64,000 nucleotides of DNA from the NCBI GenBank assembly GCA_003971905.1, contig RSEE01000123.1, forward strand, positions 115,631 through 179,630, written 5' to 3'. The notes beneath the pieces are model-generated. The model did no database searches. It saw nothing but the letters and a program-made list of their open reading frames with translations, and was not told the DNA's origin. Of this stretch, positions 1-10,534 are shown in pieces. The number at the start of each line of letters is the position of its first letter. Position 1 is the stretch's first letter. The translations under genes were made by a program, and so were the position numbers. Origin of the DNA: Moniliella sp. 'wahieum'. Its lineage: Eukaryota; Basidiomycota; Moniliellomycetes; Moniliellales; Moniliellaceae.

Positions 1-500
1 AGCAGCGCCGCTCCACTTGCCCAGCCTGACTCGAGTCGCGAGCCTACCTGGGCGCCCCATGCGCGCTTGTGCCAACTCGTAGGACTGGGCCTGACCCGCT
101 CGCAACCACCTCAAGTGGCTGTACAGTTTACCGGAGAGCAAGTGCGTCGAACCCAAAGCGGCCGCCTCACGGCGTAAGGTAGTGGGACAAGAGAACGCGC
201 CCTCGCACCGCATGTTGGCTGATCGGGCATGGCTGCTTTCCCCGCCGACCCTCTGCCACACTTGGTCGACCGCCAGCTTAGTTCGGCCGAGGCCGTGAGG
301 TGCTCGTGGCGTACCAAACCCTCGTCGCGCAGGAAGGAACGACGCTCGAGCCAGAGGACATATCCTTGTCCTTAGACTTACCTTTGGACTTGGAGGAGAC
401 TGTGAGCACAGACGATCGCACCCCTTCCGCCGTCGGCTACGCCCTTCCCCGAGGCCCTTCCACTTTGGGCACGCCGACGCCTAGCTTACCGCCCCGCTAA
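1..500 (+). CDS. 3' end of an unidentified gene (partial)
   Basis: The left edge looks coding on the plus strand. Open stretches in successive frames end in a 66-codon run that stops at 498-500 and reads as acidic, proline/threonine-rich sequence (EPEDISLSLDLPLDLEET, then PSTLGTPTPSLPPR). Upstream, neighbouring frames give plausible protein such as VAVQFTGEQVRRTQSGRLT, suggesting the same kind of single-base frame breaks seen in all other genes here. The stop is followed by a C-rich, UTR-like stretch. I do not recognise the family. The start and most of the gene lie outside the window. It could be open frame by chance in GC-rich DNA. Confidence 0.3.
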
Positions 501-955
501 GGGTGGGGGGACTGTCAACCCCCCCCCCTCTCCTCCTCCGACCCCCTTCCTCGCTGTTGTTATATACCCGCAATGGGACCAGACTTTCGTACTTGTCAGT
601 GCAGTGGCTTGCAGGGCCTGACGGAAACCGAGACGGATTTCACTTGGCAGCACGCCATGTAGCGAGGCAGCTGGAAAGGGACAGTATTGCGTCCAGTTCA
701 GCCCAGCCGCGTGGTTAGAGCCTGACGGTCCATATCTATTGGCAGTGTTGCGCGGCGAACCGCGCCGACAAGATTGCCCAGCCCAGAGCCTCGCGCTGCT
801 GGCCCGACATACCTGCTGTTAGAATCGCAATGCTGAGTTTTTGGGTTGGTACAGCGAGCGCAGGAAGTTGGGAGCATGGGGAAGTCACGCTGCATTGACG
901 TTGAGGCTTGCCACAGCCATGGGAGTTCTCCGCCGTCCCGTGCAAACGAACACAA
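501..955. other. intergenic, no gene seen
   Basis: It holds a run of nine or more C followed by CT-rich sequence (about 518-550), then sequence without coherent coding signal. It separates the partial gene at the left edge from the tRNA-Arg gene. Open frames on the minus strand near 698-970 resemble no protein I know and overlap the tRNA. Confidence 0.5.
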
Positions 956-1036
956 GGACGGCTGGCGCAATGGTAGCGCGTCTGACTACGACTGGTTGTA
1001 ATCAGGAGGTTTCAGGTTCGACCCCTGCGTCGTTCG
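956..1036 (+). tRNA. tRNA-Arg(ACG) with a 9-nt intron
   Basis: A cloverleaf folds directly. Acceptor stem GGACGGC (956-962) pairs with GTCGTTC (1029-1035), discriminator G at 1036. The D arm is GCGC-AATGGTA-GCGC. The anticodon stem is TCTGA (981-985) with TCAGG (1002-1006). The T arm contains GGTTCGACCCC. The loop CT-ACG-A is interrupted after position 37 by CTGGTTGTA (992-1000), the canonical intron site, giving anticodon ACG at 988-990. The string GTCTGACTACGA resembles yeast tRNA-Arg(ACG). A tRNA-Tyr reading (GTA at 998-1000) would need an intron 5' of the anticodon and is rejected. One T-stem pair is mismatched. A T10 run follows. Confidence 0.85.
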
Positions 1037-1057
1037 ACCCGACAAGGGCGTCCTTCC

Positions 1058-1067
1058 TTTTTTTTTT
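1058..1067 (+). terminator. RNA polymerase III terminator of tRNA-Arg
   Basis: A run of ten T on the coding strand begins 22 nt after the tRNA 3' end, the usual Pol III termination signal. Confidence 0.75.
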
Positions 1068-1979
1068 CTTTGCCTGGGCGCGTTCATTCCTCGCAGTGCC
1101 AGGCTCCCTCAATGTATTCTTCCCTTAACCTGCTCAAATCGAAGCGAGCGGGGCCACACTATTGGCGTCCAAGGAAGAGCTGTATAGCGCCAGTATGGCT
1201 GGCTGGTGCTACGTCCATGTGCATATGTGCTAGTGTCGACCTAGAGACCCGGCGAACGGGGGGCCACCGCCCTGCCCTGGCTGCCGAGGGAGTGATGTTG
1301 GACGGACATGGTGCAGTGGATGCTGTAGTGCGTCCCGTCCATCCGTATTCAACCCAAGACCAGGGGGGAGGGCGGGGTGGTAGGCTGTAAGGTGTGGCCG
1401 CCATCCTTGGTCCGTCCCGCTCCTGCTTAACGCCGGGATGGAAGGGGGGGCGGCCCACGCATGCGTGGCGTGTACTTGCGTTTGGCCGCGGTGCCGCGGC
1501 GGCGCGCGTAGATGGAGGAGCGGGGGTGCCGAGTGGGAGGTCTTTCCGGTTGCCGAGCAGATCGGGGTTGGTGTAGGAGGATGCTGGTGGGGGCGGGGTC
1601 AGCAGCTATCACCCATTTGTGGTGTGGAGGACGCATGAGGCCGCATGCGTGCTGACCGGGCGCGAACCCAGTCGATGGGGTGGGTGGCGATCATGCGTGC
1701 CTGCTGGGCATGATGCATGATCCCCATCATCAATCATCGAGGGGGGACGGATGCGTGAAGGGCGCGTGCTGACGCGCTGGTGGATGATGAGATGGGTGAC
1801 ATGGTCGATCTGTTTCAATGTTGCAGCACCGCCCCGGGCTGCGCTGTGGGTAGGCTTCCAGCGTAGGGTGCGGATGTATTGGCTACCGCTCGTCAGCAAA
1901 TCCATGCTCGATTATCTCCATTGTCGATTACCACTGCGCTCCTCGCCGCCGCACCCGTCTTTCTTCCCATCCACCAGCC
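1068..1979. other. intergenic, upstream region of the aldo-keto reductase
   Basis: No coherent protein is seen in six frames. It is GC-rich with G runs. At 1709-1740 it carries the TGCATGATGCATGAT-type motif plus an ATCATCAATCATCGA stretch, both of which recur in other intergenic regions of this window. It is probably promoter and enhancer sequence for the gene at 2078. Confidence 0.5.
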
Positions 1980-1985
1980 TATAAA
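1980..1985 (+). promoter_or_regulatory. TATA box of aldo-keto reductase gene
   Basis: TATAAA lies 98 nt upstream of the ATG at 2078, followed by a C/T-rich leader. The spacing matches the TATA elements of the GDH2 and pyruvate decarboxylase genes in this window. Confidence 0.6.
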
Positions 1986-2077
1986 GAGCCCTTTGTGCCT
2001 GTCCTCCCCACACTCGCCACCACCCCTCGCCCTCCCACTCCCTTCTCCCCTCCACCACCCTTTTTACCCGCATCACC

Positions 2078-3234
2078 ATGGCCACCATCACACTCTCCGG
2101 CGATGCTCAGGGCGTCCAAGTCGGCGCTGGTGCGTACTCTGCTCCCCCCCCCCCCTCCCTCCTCATCTTCTGACTGTATCTACGCAGTTGGCCTTGGCCT
2201 CATGAACCTTTCCTGGCGTCCGACTCCTGTTCCGGATGAGCAGGCCTTTGCTACGCTCAATGCCGCGCTCGACAACGGAAGCAACTTCTGGAATGCCGGC
2301 ACCTTCTACTCGGGCTCGCAAGAGGAGATGTGGAACTTGAGTCTGCTCAAGCGTTACTTTACCAAGTACCCCGCCGCCGCCGAGAAAGTGGTTCTGAGTG
2401 TCAAGGGCGGCATGAACCCTTGGTACAAGCTTGGCGCCATTGACTTCTGTCGCCTCTCTCCGCGCCGAGCTTGAGATTGCCAACAAGACACTGGCTGGGA
2501 CCAAGACGATTGACATTTTCGAGCCTGCCCGTCGGGACCCAAGGTGCGTACCTCTCATCCCCTCTACGCCCACCTCCCTGAATATCTGAATACTAACGTA
2601 TACCGTGCTATTTTTTTCTCGCCCCGCAGCTTTCTCCCGAGCAAATTGCGCCAACCTCAAGACGCTCCAGCAGGAAGGCCACTTTAAGTACATTGGCTTG
2701 TCGGAGGTTAGCGCGGCAACCATCCGTGCCACAGCCAGTGTTGTCCCGATTGCCGCGGTAGAGGCTGAGTCTCTCCCTTCTCACTCGATGTAGTAGAGAA
2801 GGAAGTGCTGCAGACATGCAACGAGCTCGGCATTGCCCTTGTGGCCTATTCGCCGCTGTCGCGCGGCTTCTTGGTGGGCAAATCAAGTCGGTCAAGGACA
2901 TCCCGAGGGAGACGTTCGCCTCCACATGCCACGCTACCACCCGGACAACTTTGATCTGAACCTCAAGCTGGCCGACTCGATTCACAAGATTGCCGATCGC
3001 GAGGGCATCTCCACCCCGCGCTCGTGTATGCATGGCTGCGTCGGCAGGGGCGCGTGTGCTCGCCTTGCCTGGCTGTACCCGCCCGGAAACGGCAGCGAGC
3101 AATGCGCAGGCAGTGCCAAGGTGTCCATCTCGGACAAGGTCTATGAGGAGCTCAACGAGCAGATCCAGCAGCTGAGCAAGCAAGTCTCGGGGCTGCGCTA
3201 CCCCGAGGCAGCCATGGGCGGTGTGTTGGCGTAA
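2078..3234 (+). CDS. aldo-keto reductase, pyridoxal reductase (Plr1)-like
   Basis: Probable NADPH-dependent cytosolic aldo-keto reductase, closest in pattern to S. pombe pyridoxal reductase Plr1. The start [17 protein letters not shown] follows a CACC-type context. Intron 1 is 2130-2187 (GTGCGT...CAG) and intron 2 is 2544-2629 with a TACTAAC branch site. Family signatures are [11 protein letters not shown] near the start, [10 protein letters not shown] with the expected catalytic Tyr, VVLSVKGG with the catalytic Lys, [37 protein letters not shown], and a C-terminal GSAKVSI cofactor loop. Length is about 320-340 residues, normal for the family. The frame breaks near 2447, near 2775 and at 3025-3110, while conserved motifs continue in the next frame. 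Exact substrate is inference; other AKR substrates are possible. Confidence 0.85.
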
Positions 3235-3605
3235 GAGAGGGGCCTGGATCTTGCATGTCCCTTCCCGTTCCCATCGACCGACTGGGGAGGAGGACGCAGA
3301 CTATGACTATGGCGGTGTACCACGCAGGCAATTGATTCTACCGGAGATTAGATCGCAGTGTTGTATAGTTGCTACAGCAGAGCGAAAGAAGCAGAGCGGT
3401 TGGTTATATTCGCTCCCAGTCGCAATAGGCTGGCGTGAGATCGAGAGAGCTCGGGGCATTTTCATGGTGGTCTGCTCAAACCTTCTGCCACGATCATGCA
3501 TCGCATCATGCATCATGCATCTCACTGCTTCCACGTGGGCACCATGGACGCTGCCACGCAGGACGCGCCGCCGACTGCCACCACCTCTCCCCTGCTGCCT
3601 CCACC
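3235..3605. other. intergenic between aldo-keto reductase and UGGT
   Basis: No gene is supported. It contains a CATGCATCGCATCATGCATCATGCATC stretch at 3491-3520, one of the recurrent TGCATGAT motif sites, about 100 nt before the proposed UGGT start. It is likely the UGGT promoter plus the 3' UTR of the upstream gene. Confidence 0.5.
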
Positions 3606-6600
3606 ATGCGTCGTTGGCGTGCGGGCACGCTGGTGCGGCTGCGTTATGTGCCAGCCTTGTCTCCGCCGCCGCGCGCCCACCACGCGTCCCCACGCCGTCC
3701 GTGTCGGCGTCGACGCACCCTGACCGAGCCCCCGCTGGCGCCGCGAGCTGCTCGAGGCGTGGGCCTACGTCGCCTATGGCCTGGCCCAGCCCGCGTCGGC
3801 AGCGGGCGTGGCGCTAGGCCCATCCGCCTCCCTCTCTGTGCTGGACGATGATGCCGGCCGCCATCGGCCTGTTCGACGTGCTCGGACGCGGCCCACAACG
3901 CGCTGCGCGCCCAGGGGGTGCCAGAACAGCTTCGGACGCGGACCAGCTTGCCTGCTCGACAAGGCACTGCAATCGCTCGGAGCGCCTGCCTCGCACCGTG
4001 CCTGGTGGCACACCGCCGTTGCTGCCCCGCTCCACCACCCCTCGCTTCGCTGCCCAATGGCCACCCTCGCTCCGCCCTCTCCCCCACCGGTGACTGTCCG
4101 TCCTGGATCACCTGCCGCGCTCGACGTCACGCTGTGTGATGACTCGCAGCTTCTGGATGCGGTGGAGCGTGAGCGTGAGCTCTCCTTTTCAGCTGCCGCT
4201 CCGTTCTCCTGAAGGCCTGGCACACATCGTATCTCATGGCGAGCCAACGCAACTGCCATCCTGTACGCTGATGGCCAGACTTTCCTTTCCCCTGCTGGCC
4301 TTGCTCTTCATTCTGCCCTGCATGGCGGCACAAGAGGGGAAGATCAAATGTTTTACGCTGGGCCCGACCTTGGACACGGGCAGCGACGTGTCAAGTTGAG
4401 CGGATACGGCGCCAGCCTCGATCTCAAGAAGTCGACTATCTCGTCCTGGACGATCGCGCTATTGAGGAGGATGCACCGCTTTCGTCTGAAGAACAAGTCG
4501 TGCTTTCCAGCGATGAGGACCCCACAAACGACGATGGGGCCTGGCTCCGTGCTCAGTTACCGACTTGGGGTCGGCGAGAGCAAGGCGGACAGGTTCACTC
4601 CGCTGGGACACAAGGTCAGCTGGCTCATCTCGGCTTCTTCCGATCCGCTGCGGGCATTGCGGACATTGGTTTCGGACCTTCCCAACCATGTGGGATGGAT
4701 CCAATCTCTCTTTCCTCGAAGGCGCTCGTGCCGCTGAGTACGCCAACTTCTCCATGACTGTCGGTAGTAGTAACCAACAAAGCTTGTTGCCAGCGGGCAC
4801 CAACCTGCTCTGGCTCAATGGTGCTAGCGTGCCCCTGACGGAGTCCGAGTCGGCGGGAACACCGCCAGCGCACCAGGACGTACAAGCTCTCCTGCGCACC
4901 CTGAGCAACGAGGAGCACAAGTTGTCTTACATCCTCAACCGAATCAATTCGTCTCTTCCCACAGAGGAAGGGCAGCGCCAAGTCGCTCAGTTGCTCAATG
5001 ACGATCGAGTTCTCGGGCAAGGCTCGACTACACTGTTGCGTATTGACGCCTCGGACGATCACGAGGGCGAGAAAGGTGCCATTGTGCGTGTGACCGACGT
5101 GCGCAGGGCTCCTACTGAAGAACAGCGTGACTGGGACTCGTCCCTCGCCCCACTTCTCGAAACCGTATCGGGCGGAGGAAGGGTGGCCCCGGCTCTGGTG
5201 CAGCGCAACCTTTTTGAGATTGTCTGGGCGTTTGACTTGCGTGCGAGGGGGAACATTGCATTCCTTGCGGAGGCTCTGCCTTACATTACGGCTAGCGTAC
5301 CTATGACCTGGGCCGTTGTTCCCCTCAGCCCAGCCCTTCCAAAGCTGGGGCAGTGGCGGAAGAGCTAGCTAGAATTTGCACTACGTTTCCCGCTCGGCTG
5401 GGCCAGAGGGTGTGCTTCTGTGGGCCGAGGCGGTTGCCTCGGACGTGCCTAGGGACAAGGACAAGCAGCACCTGGTCAGTGTTTCCACCGCACGACGCGC
5501 CGCCACATGGTCCTGGACGGTCCCCTTGGTGGCGCCCATGCCGTTACCGAACAACTCAACCTCCTGCATCGTGCCTCGCAGGGCAAGACGAGTGGGACCG
5601 AAGATGACCTGGTGGGTACGCAGGCTTTGCAAGCTTCTCGCCTTTGGGCCAAACGTCTGGGTGTGCCCCCGGCCAGCGAGGCTGTGCCTCTCCCGCGTCC
5701 CGTACCCGTCTTGGCCCGGAATGCGCCCTCCCCCTCCTCCCTCGGGTGTGGCGTTCCTGAATGGCGAACGGGTTACGGTGGACGAACGATGGATGAACCG
5801 CCTGAGCGCTAGCTTGGGTCGCGATTTGGAGTTGCTGATGAAGCCGTTCGGACTGGCGAGATACAAGATGATGTGGTGGATGAGATGGATCCGGTTGAAG
5901 GCTATTTCTACCGTCTTCCCGGGACTCTGTCTCATTTCTCGCCTCTGGTGGACCGGTTGGGATCCAAGGGCCCACTCGAGATCGTTGACGTTTCTACCGC
6001 CCTATCGTTCGAGCCAACCAGCTGCCAACGTGTCCCTTCTTGTGGTGGCTGATTTGGACCGACCGGCCACACAGAGCGTGCTCCGTGCTGCCCTGGCCGC
6101 CGCTGACGTTCCAATCGATCTTGCCGTTTCCCACCAAGCTTCTTCCGCTGGGCGGGAGCCGTATCGAGCTGTCTGTATACCCTTTTGTCCCGTCCTGGTC
6201 TTCTATACCGACGTGGGAGACGAGGTACTTGCTTGCCTCGACGCGCCTGGACAGGTATTGCCCGATTCGGAACTGTGGTGGACCCAGCATACCCCTCTTC
6301 TCTCCTCTCGATCAGAAGGTCGCTCTGGTGCTCAACGGCCGAGTCTTGTGGGTGGATCCGGAGGAAGCCAGCAGCTCAGATCTAGTGGCTGTCCTCAAGC
6401 TCGAGAGCACCCATCGCGCTGCGGGACTGAGGGAGGCGGTCGGTTCGATTGCTGGCTCTGTCTCGGCGACTCGCCTAGCAGAGGTGCGCCATGCTGTGTT
6501 TCAAGCCAGAAGGGATCCTTTTTACTCGTCGGGAGTGGCTCCGCGTTTGGGCCAGGCATTGGCCAAAGTGGTTGCGGACCATGGTTCGGCTGTTTCCTTT

Positions 6601-8544
6601 GGCTCTGAACGTTCGCCTTTAAGCTTTACCCTCGCTTTGGATCCCACCTCGGATGAGGCCCCGCAATGGGCAGCCACACTGGCTGTTCTTCAGCGTTTCC
6701 CCAACGTGCAAGTCCAACTGGTATGGAACCCACCCCGTACGGAGGAGGAGGAGGTATTGGATCCGCGTCTGGCCATGGCGGGGGTGGAGCCCAAGGTGCC
6801 CGAGCCACCAGAGCTACCGGCGTTGGCCAAGCGGTTCACTCGCCACCTTGTACCGCAGTTGACGTTTGACGCCCATGGCCAGCGGGTTGTGCCTCCTCTC
6901 CTATTTGGGGGTGAGAGCGTACCGCAAGATGAGGTGTTGACCCTGGCTCTTGTCCCACCTCCGGCATGGCACACCATGCCCACCAAGGCGCTGTACGATT
7001 TGGACAACTTACGTCTCTCTGCCCTTCCAGATGGACAGGAGGCCGGGGTAGAAGCAACGTACTCTCTTGAGGGTCTTCTTGTCCAAGGCCATGCTGTGGA
7101 CCTTTCCTCTCGTCAGAGGGAATCTCCCAGTGGCATGCAGCTCCTCCTGCAACGCCCCTCCCCCTCTGGTTCCGACGCCAGCGCCAGCGTCGACGTCCCA
7201 GTCGAGTCACACGACACGATCGTCATGGACAACCTCGCTTATTTCCAGTTCCGTGCTCAACCGGGCGAGTGGGACTTGTCTCTCCGTCCGGGTCGGACGG
7301 CCGAGGTGTATAGGTTAGCGTCGGACCTCAAGACATTTTCGGTGCAGCTTGCCTCGCTCGAAGGCATCACCATCCAACCCAAATTTGTCAAGCAGCCAGG
7401 TATGCTCAATGCTCGTCTTGTTGAGGATCCCGAGGCTCCAGTGTCGGTTGTGGATGAGGATGGGTATGTTTCCATGGTCCCCTCCACCACTGGTGGGGCA
7501 GGCTCAGTATGGTCCTCCCTCAGCTCGCGGATCAAGGCTTGGGTCCCAGGCAAAGCCCCTAACCGGCACGCCGACATTAACATTTTCACCATTGCCTCGG
7601 GCCATCTTTATGAGCGATTCTTGTCCATCATGATCCTCAGGTACGTCTTTACGTCTTTACTCTTCTATCTTTGAACCGCTGTATGACTAACCCCACTTTG
7701 TTCTTAGTGTTTTGCGTCAAACGGAACACAGCGTCAAGTTTTGGTTTGTCGAAGATTTCCTGTCGCCGTCGTTCAAGCACCTTCTACCTGCCCTCTCGTC
7801 CCACTATGGCTTCCAATACGAGCTCGTCTCGTACGCCTGGCCTCACTGGCTCCGCTCGCAAACAGAGAAACAGCGTACCATTTGGGGGTACAAGATTCTC
7901 TTCCTGGACGTGCTGTTTCCACTTGACTTGGACCGGATCTTGTTTGTTGATGCGGACCAGATTGTGCGGACGGACTGTACGAGTTGACAACGATGGACCT
8001 GCATGGCAAGCCATACGCCTACCCCCCCATGGGCGACGACAGCTACGATATGGATGGGTTCCGGTTCTGGAAGACGGGGTACTGGAAAAACTTTCTGCGC
8101 GGCAAGCCCTATCACATTTCGGCGCTCTACGCCGTTGATCTCGTTCGGTTCCGCCAACTGGCCGCGGGCGATCGGCTTCGAGCGCATTACCAAGCCCTCT
8201 CGGCCGACCGGGGCAGTTTGGCCAACTTGGACCAAGACTTGCCCAACAGTCTGCAATTTTCCCTCCCCATCCACACCTTGCCCAAAGAATGGCTCTGGTG
8301 CGAAACCTGGTGCTCCTCCGACTGGCTCCCCCAGGCCAAAACCATCGACCTCTGCTCCAATCCCAAGACCAAGGAACCCAAGTTGGACCGCGCTCGGCGT
8401 CAAATGCCCGAATGGAGCGTGTACGATCAAGAAATCGCCAACTTTGTCGCTTCCCTCAAGACGAACCGGACCGAATCCGAGTCCGAGGCGGACACCCACA
8501 CCCCTGGCCCACACTCAGAGCCAGAGAGACATGAGGACTTGTAG
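3606..8544 (+). CDS. UDP-glucose:glycoprotein glucosyltransferase (UGGT)
   Basis: ER-lumen folding sensor that re-glucosylates N-glycans of misfolded glycoproteins. The start CACC-ATG at 3606 precedes a signal-peptide-like stretch ([11 protein letters not shown] in a neighbouring frame). The N-terminal UGGT motif [20 protein letters not shown] follows, then [14 protein letters not shown] with DYLVLDD, then [16 protein letters not shown], then [15 protein letters not shown]. The C-terminal GT24 catalytic domain (about 7570-8460) is clear: [45 protein letters not shown], the FVDADQ metal site, and [19 protein letters not shown]. One intron lies at 7641-7707 (GTACGT...TAG, branch TGACTAAC). About 1,600 codons is normal for UGGT. 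The frame breaks many times (for example about 3720, 4340-4450, 5370-6040 and 7978). The protein ends HEDL, an atypical ER-retrieval tail. S. cerevisiae Kre5 is a distant alternative, but the intact GT24 motifs favour UGGT. Confidence 0.93.
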
Positions 8545-10441
8545 TGGCTTTTTTGCTCGCTTCTTGCGCCTCTTCCCCTCTTCTCCTCCCCCCCTAACCC
8601 GCCTCATTTTGCATCTCGTGCCCTCATTTTATTCATCGCATGAACGTGAACCTTGGCTGTGTGCGCGGACGACGGTTGGGTCGACCGAGACGGGCGGGGG
8701 TCTAGCGTTCGGGTTGTCGCAGTGGGATGGACGTTGTGCTGGTTAGAAAGATATTGGTCCGAGTCTTCAAAGCATTAAGCCTGAAGCTTGAAGTTTGAAG
8801 CTTGAAGCTGGTCACGAGAATCCTACCCGTCCCGCAATCGCACCGAGTTCACTCTATACTAGCCGTCGCTTCCAGTCGAGTCCTTCGTAGTCAACAATCA
8901 TTAATCAACGTTGAACATTGAGTATTGAGTCCAGCTCAACCGAGTGGTCCCTAAGTACACAGTGCACGCGGCCAACGCTTAGCACTCAGTCTGAGTGCCA
9001 AGACAGACAGCGTGGGTAACACATGTATGGGGTGGGGGATGGGGTACGGAGGACGGGGTGGGATGGAGGGTGGCGGGCTGGGCGGATAAATACGCAAAAA
9101 TCTTGTCTTTGGTCTTCGGCTGGCGGCCAAATATTACAAGAACGGTGAACTGAACGGTGACTACCAGCTGATGAATGATGAATGATGATCGATGATCGAT
9201 AACGTGTGATGCATGTGATGCATGATCGATTAATATTTAATGATTAAATCGATTAAATGACCCGCTGATACCCGAGATGGTAGGCGATCATCGAGATCAT
9301 CGATCGCCGGGCACCGGTCACCACGAGTGTACAGATGCATTCGGGTCTTGTTGCCTACTCGACACTTGATGAACTCGATAAACAATCGCATAATTCCCGC
9401 CACCACCACCTACCCCGGCACGGATCGCCATCGCGGCTCATATACCATCCCTGTTCATCTTCTGTCCTATACTGGGAAGGAGAACGTTGAATGTACTGTG
9501 ACGGTTGAAGACGTTGAAGCATCGACCAACATGTTCCTATGGCTAGGACATGCGCATACATTTTTGGTGCAATGGGCGTCCATGACGACGCGATTTCAAG
9601 CTCCGTGAGAACCACAGCGTCCAGGCCGATATAGTGCAAATCGTGTCAAAACAACCTGTGTCGGGTCGAAAAAACGATGTGGTTTTGATGTAAATGATTA
9701 ATGAGAGCTCACGGATCGCTGGGATAAGAACATTATCCTGGTTACGGGGCGAAAAACTCTTATATTGGGATGGGCCATACGGTAATGCCTGGCAAGTGCC
9801 ATCGCTATACTAGCTGGTAGCTGTGTGCACACTATATGTTCGAGAGGCGAGCGTGCCCACACGCACAATCAATCGGCCGTGATGATGATCGTCACGGCAA
9901 GCGAGTTTCCGAGTGTCAATCGATTGCGCCACGCGTTCGTTTGCTTCAACAGTGCTCCCAGCGCGCGCGACGATGAATAGTTGAGCCTCCTCGGCCCCCA
10001 AAAGTGCCTAGAGCATTTCATGCCGCTATCCCCCCTTGCGACAACTCAGCTGGGCTGCGCCCGGTCCTAGCCGGGCATGCTGTTCGCTCCGCCGGCTGGC
10101 TTGTCGTGGTGCAGGGAAGGTGCGATGCTGTGGCGGGTGTATGAAGGGACCGACATGGGCCAGGGAGGGGGGGAGAGGCGGAATACCATCACCCGCACAG
10201 GATTTGAACCGGCGGCAAATAGCGGGCGCGGGCATCGGCGCGGGGCGGCACACAGCCCCCGTGCGGGACGCAGAGTTTCTGCAGGTCACGCACGGGCCAC
10301 ACCAGCCACACCCGCTTCCCACCGATAGCAGCGCGGGGGCCTTGAAATTGCACGCCGCCACACTCGCCCTGTGCCCCGGCCAAAAAATCCCGGAGGCCCT
10401 CGCTAGAAGAGCAGCACAGCAGCCGCAGCCGACCGGCTCCC
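8545..10441. other. 1.9-kb intergenic region upstream of GDH2
   Basis: No coherent ORF. It holds GCTTGAAG-type repeats at 8775-8810, GTTGAAC/TTGAG repeats near 8900-8930, an AT-rich block at 9171-9306 dense in GATCGATGATCGAT, TGCATGTGATGCATGAT and ATTAATATTTAATGATTAAATCG, and a second AT-rich part near 9640-9780. A T-arm-like stretch at 10195-10215 does not fold into a tRNA. The length and motif density suggest a complex, regulated GDH2 promoter. Confidence 0.5.
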
Positions 10442-10451
10442 TATATATATA
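10442..10451 (+). promoter_or_regulatory. TATA box of GDH2
   Basis: TATATATATA begins 93 nt upstream of the GDH2 ATG and is followed by a pyrimidine-rich leader ending in CACC-ATG. Confidence 0.6.
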
Positions 10452-10534
10452 TGGATCGCACGCCCTTGCCTTTCCGCTGCGTTCGCCACCCCAGCCACCC
10501 CCACCTCCGCCGTCTTCGCCGCCGCTCTCCCACC

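Noticed and set aside
956-1036. tRNA-Tyr(GTA) reading of the tRNA at 1 kb
   Set aside because: It would require an intron 5' of the anticodon; the ACG reading uses the canonical site and matches known tRNA-Arg.
1640-1700. GCGCGAACCCAGTC resembling a reverse tRNA T arm
   Set aside because: The stem has mismatches and no D or anticodon arm lies at the right distance.
10170-10300. Possible tRNA on the minus strand (GGTTCAAATCCTG, T-arm like)
   Set aside because: No acceptor or anticodon stem could be closed at the required distances, and the T stem is mismatched; only the T-loop string is present.
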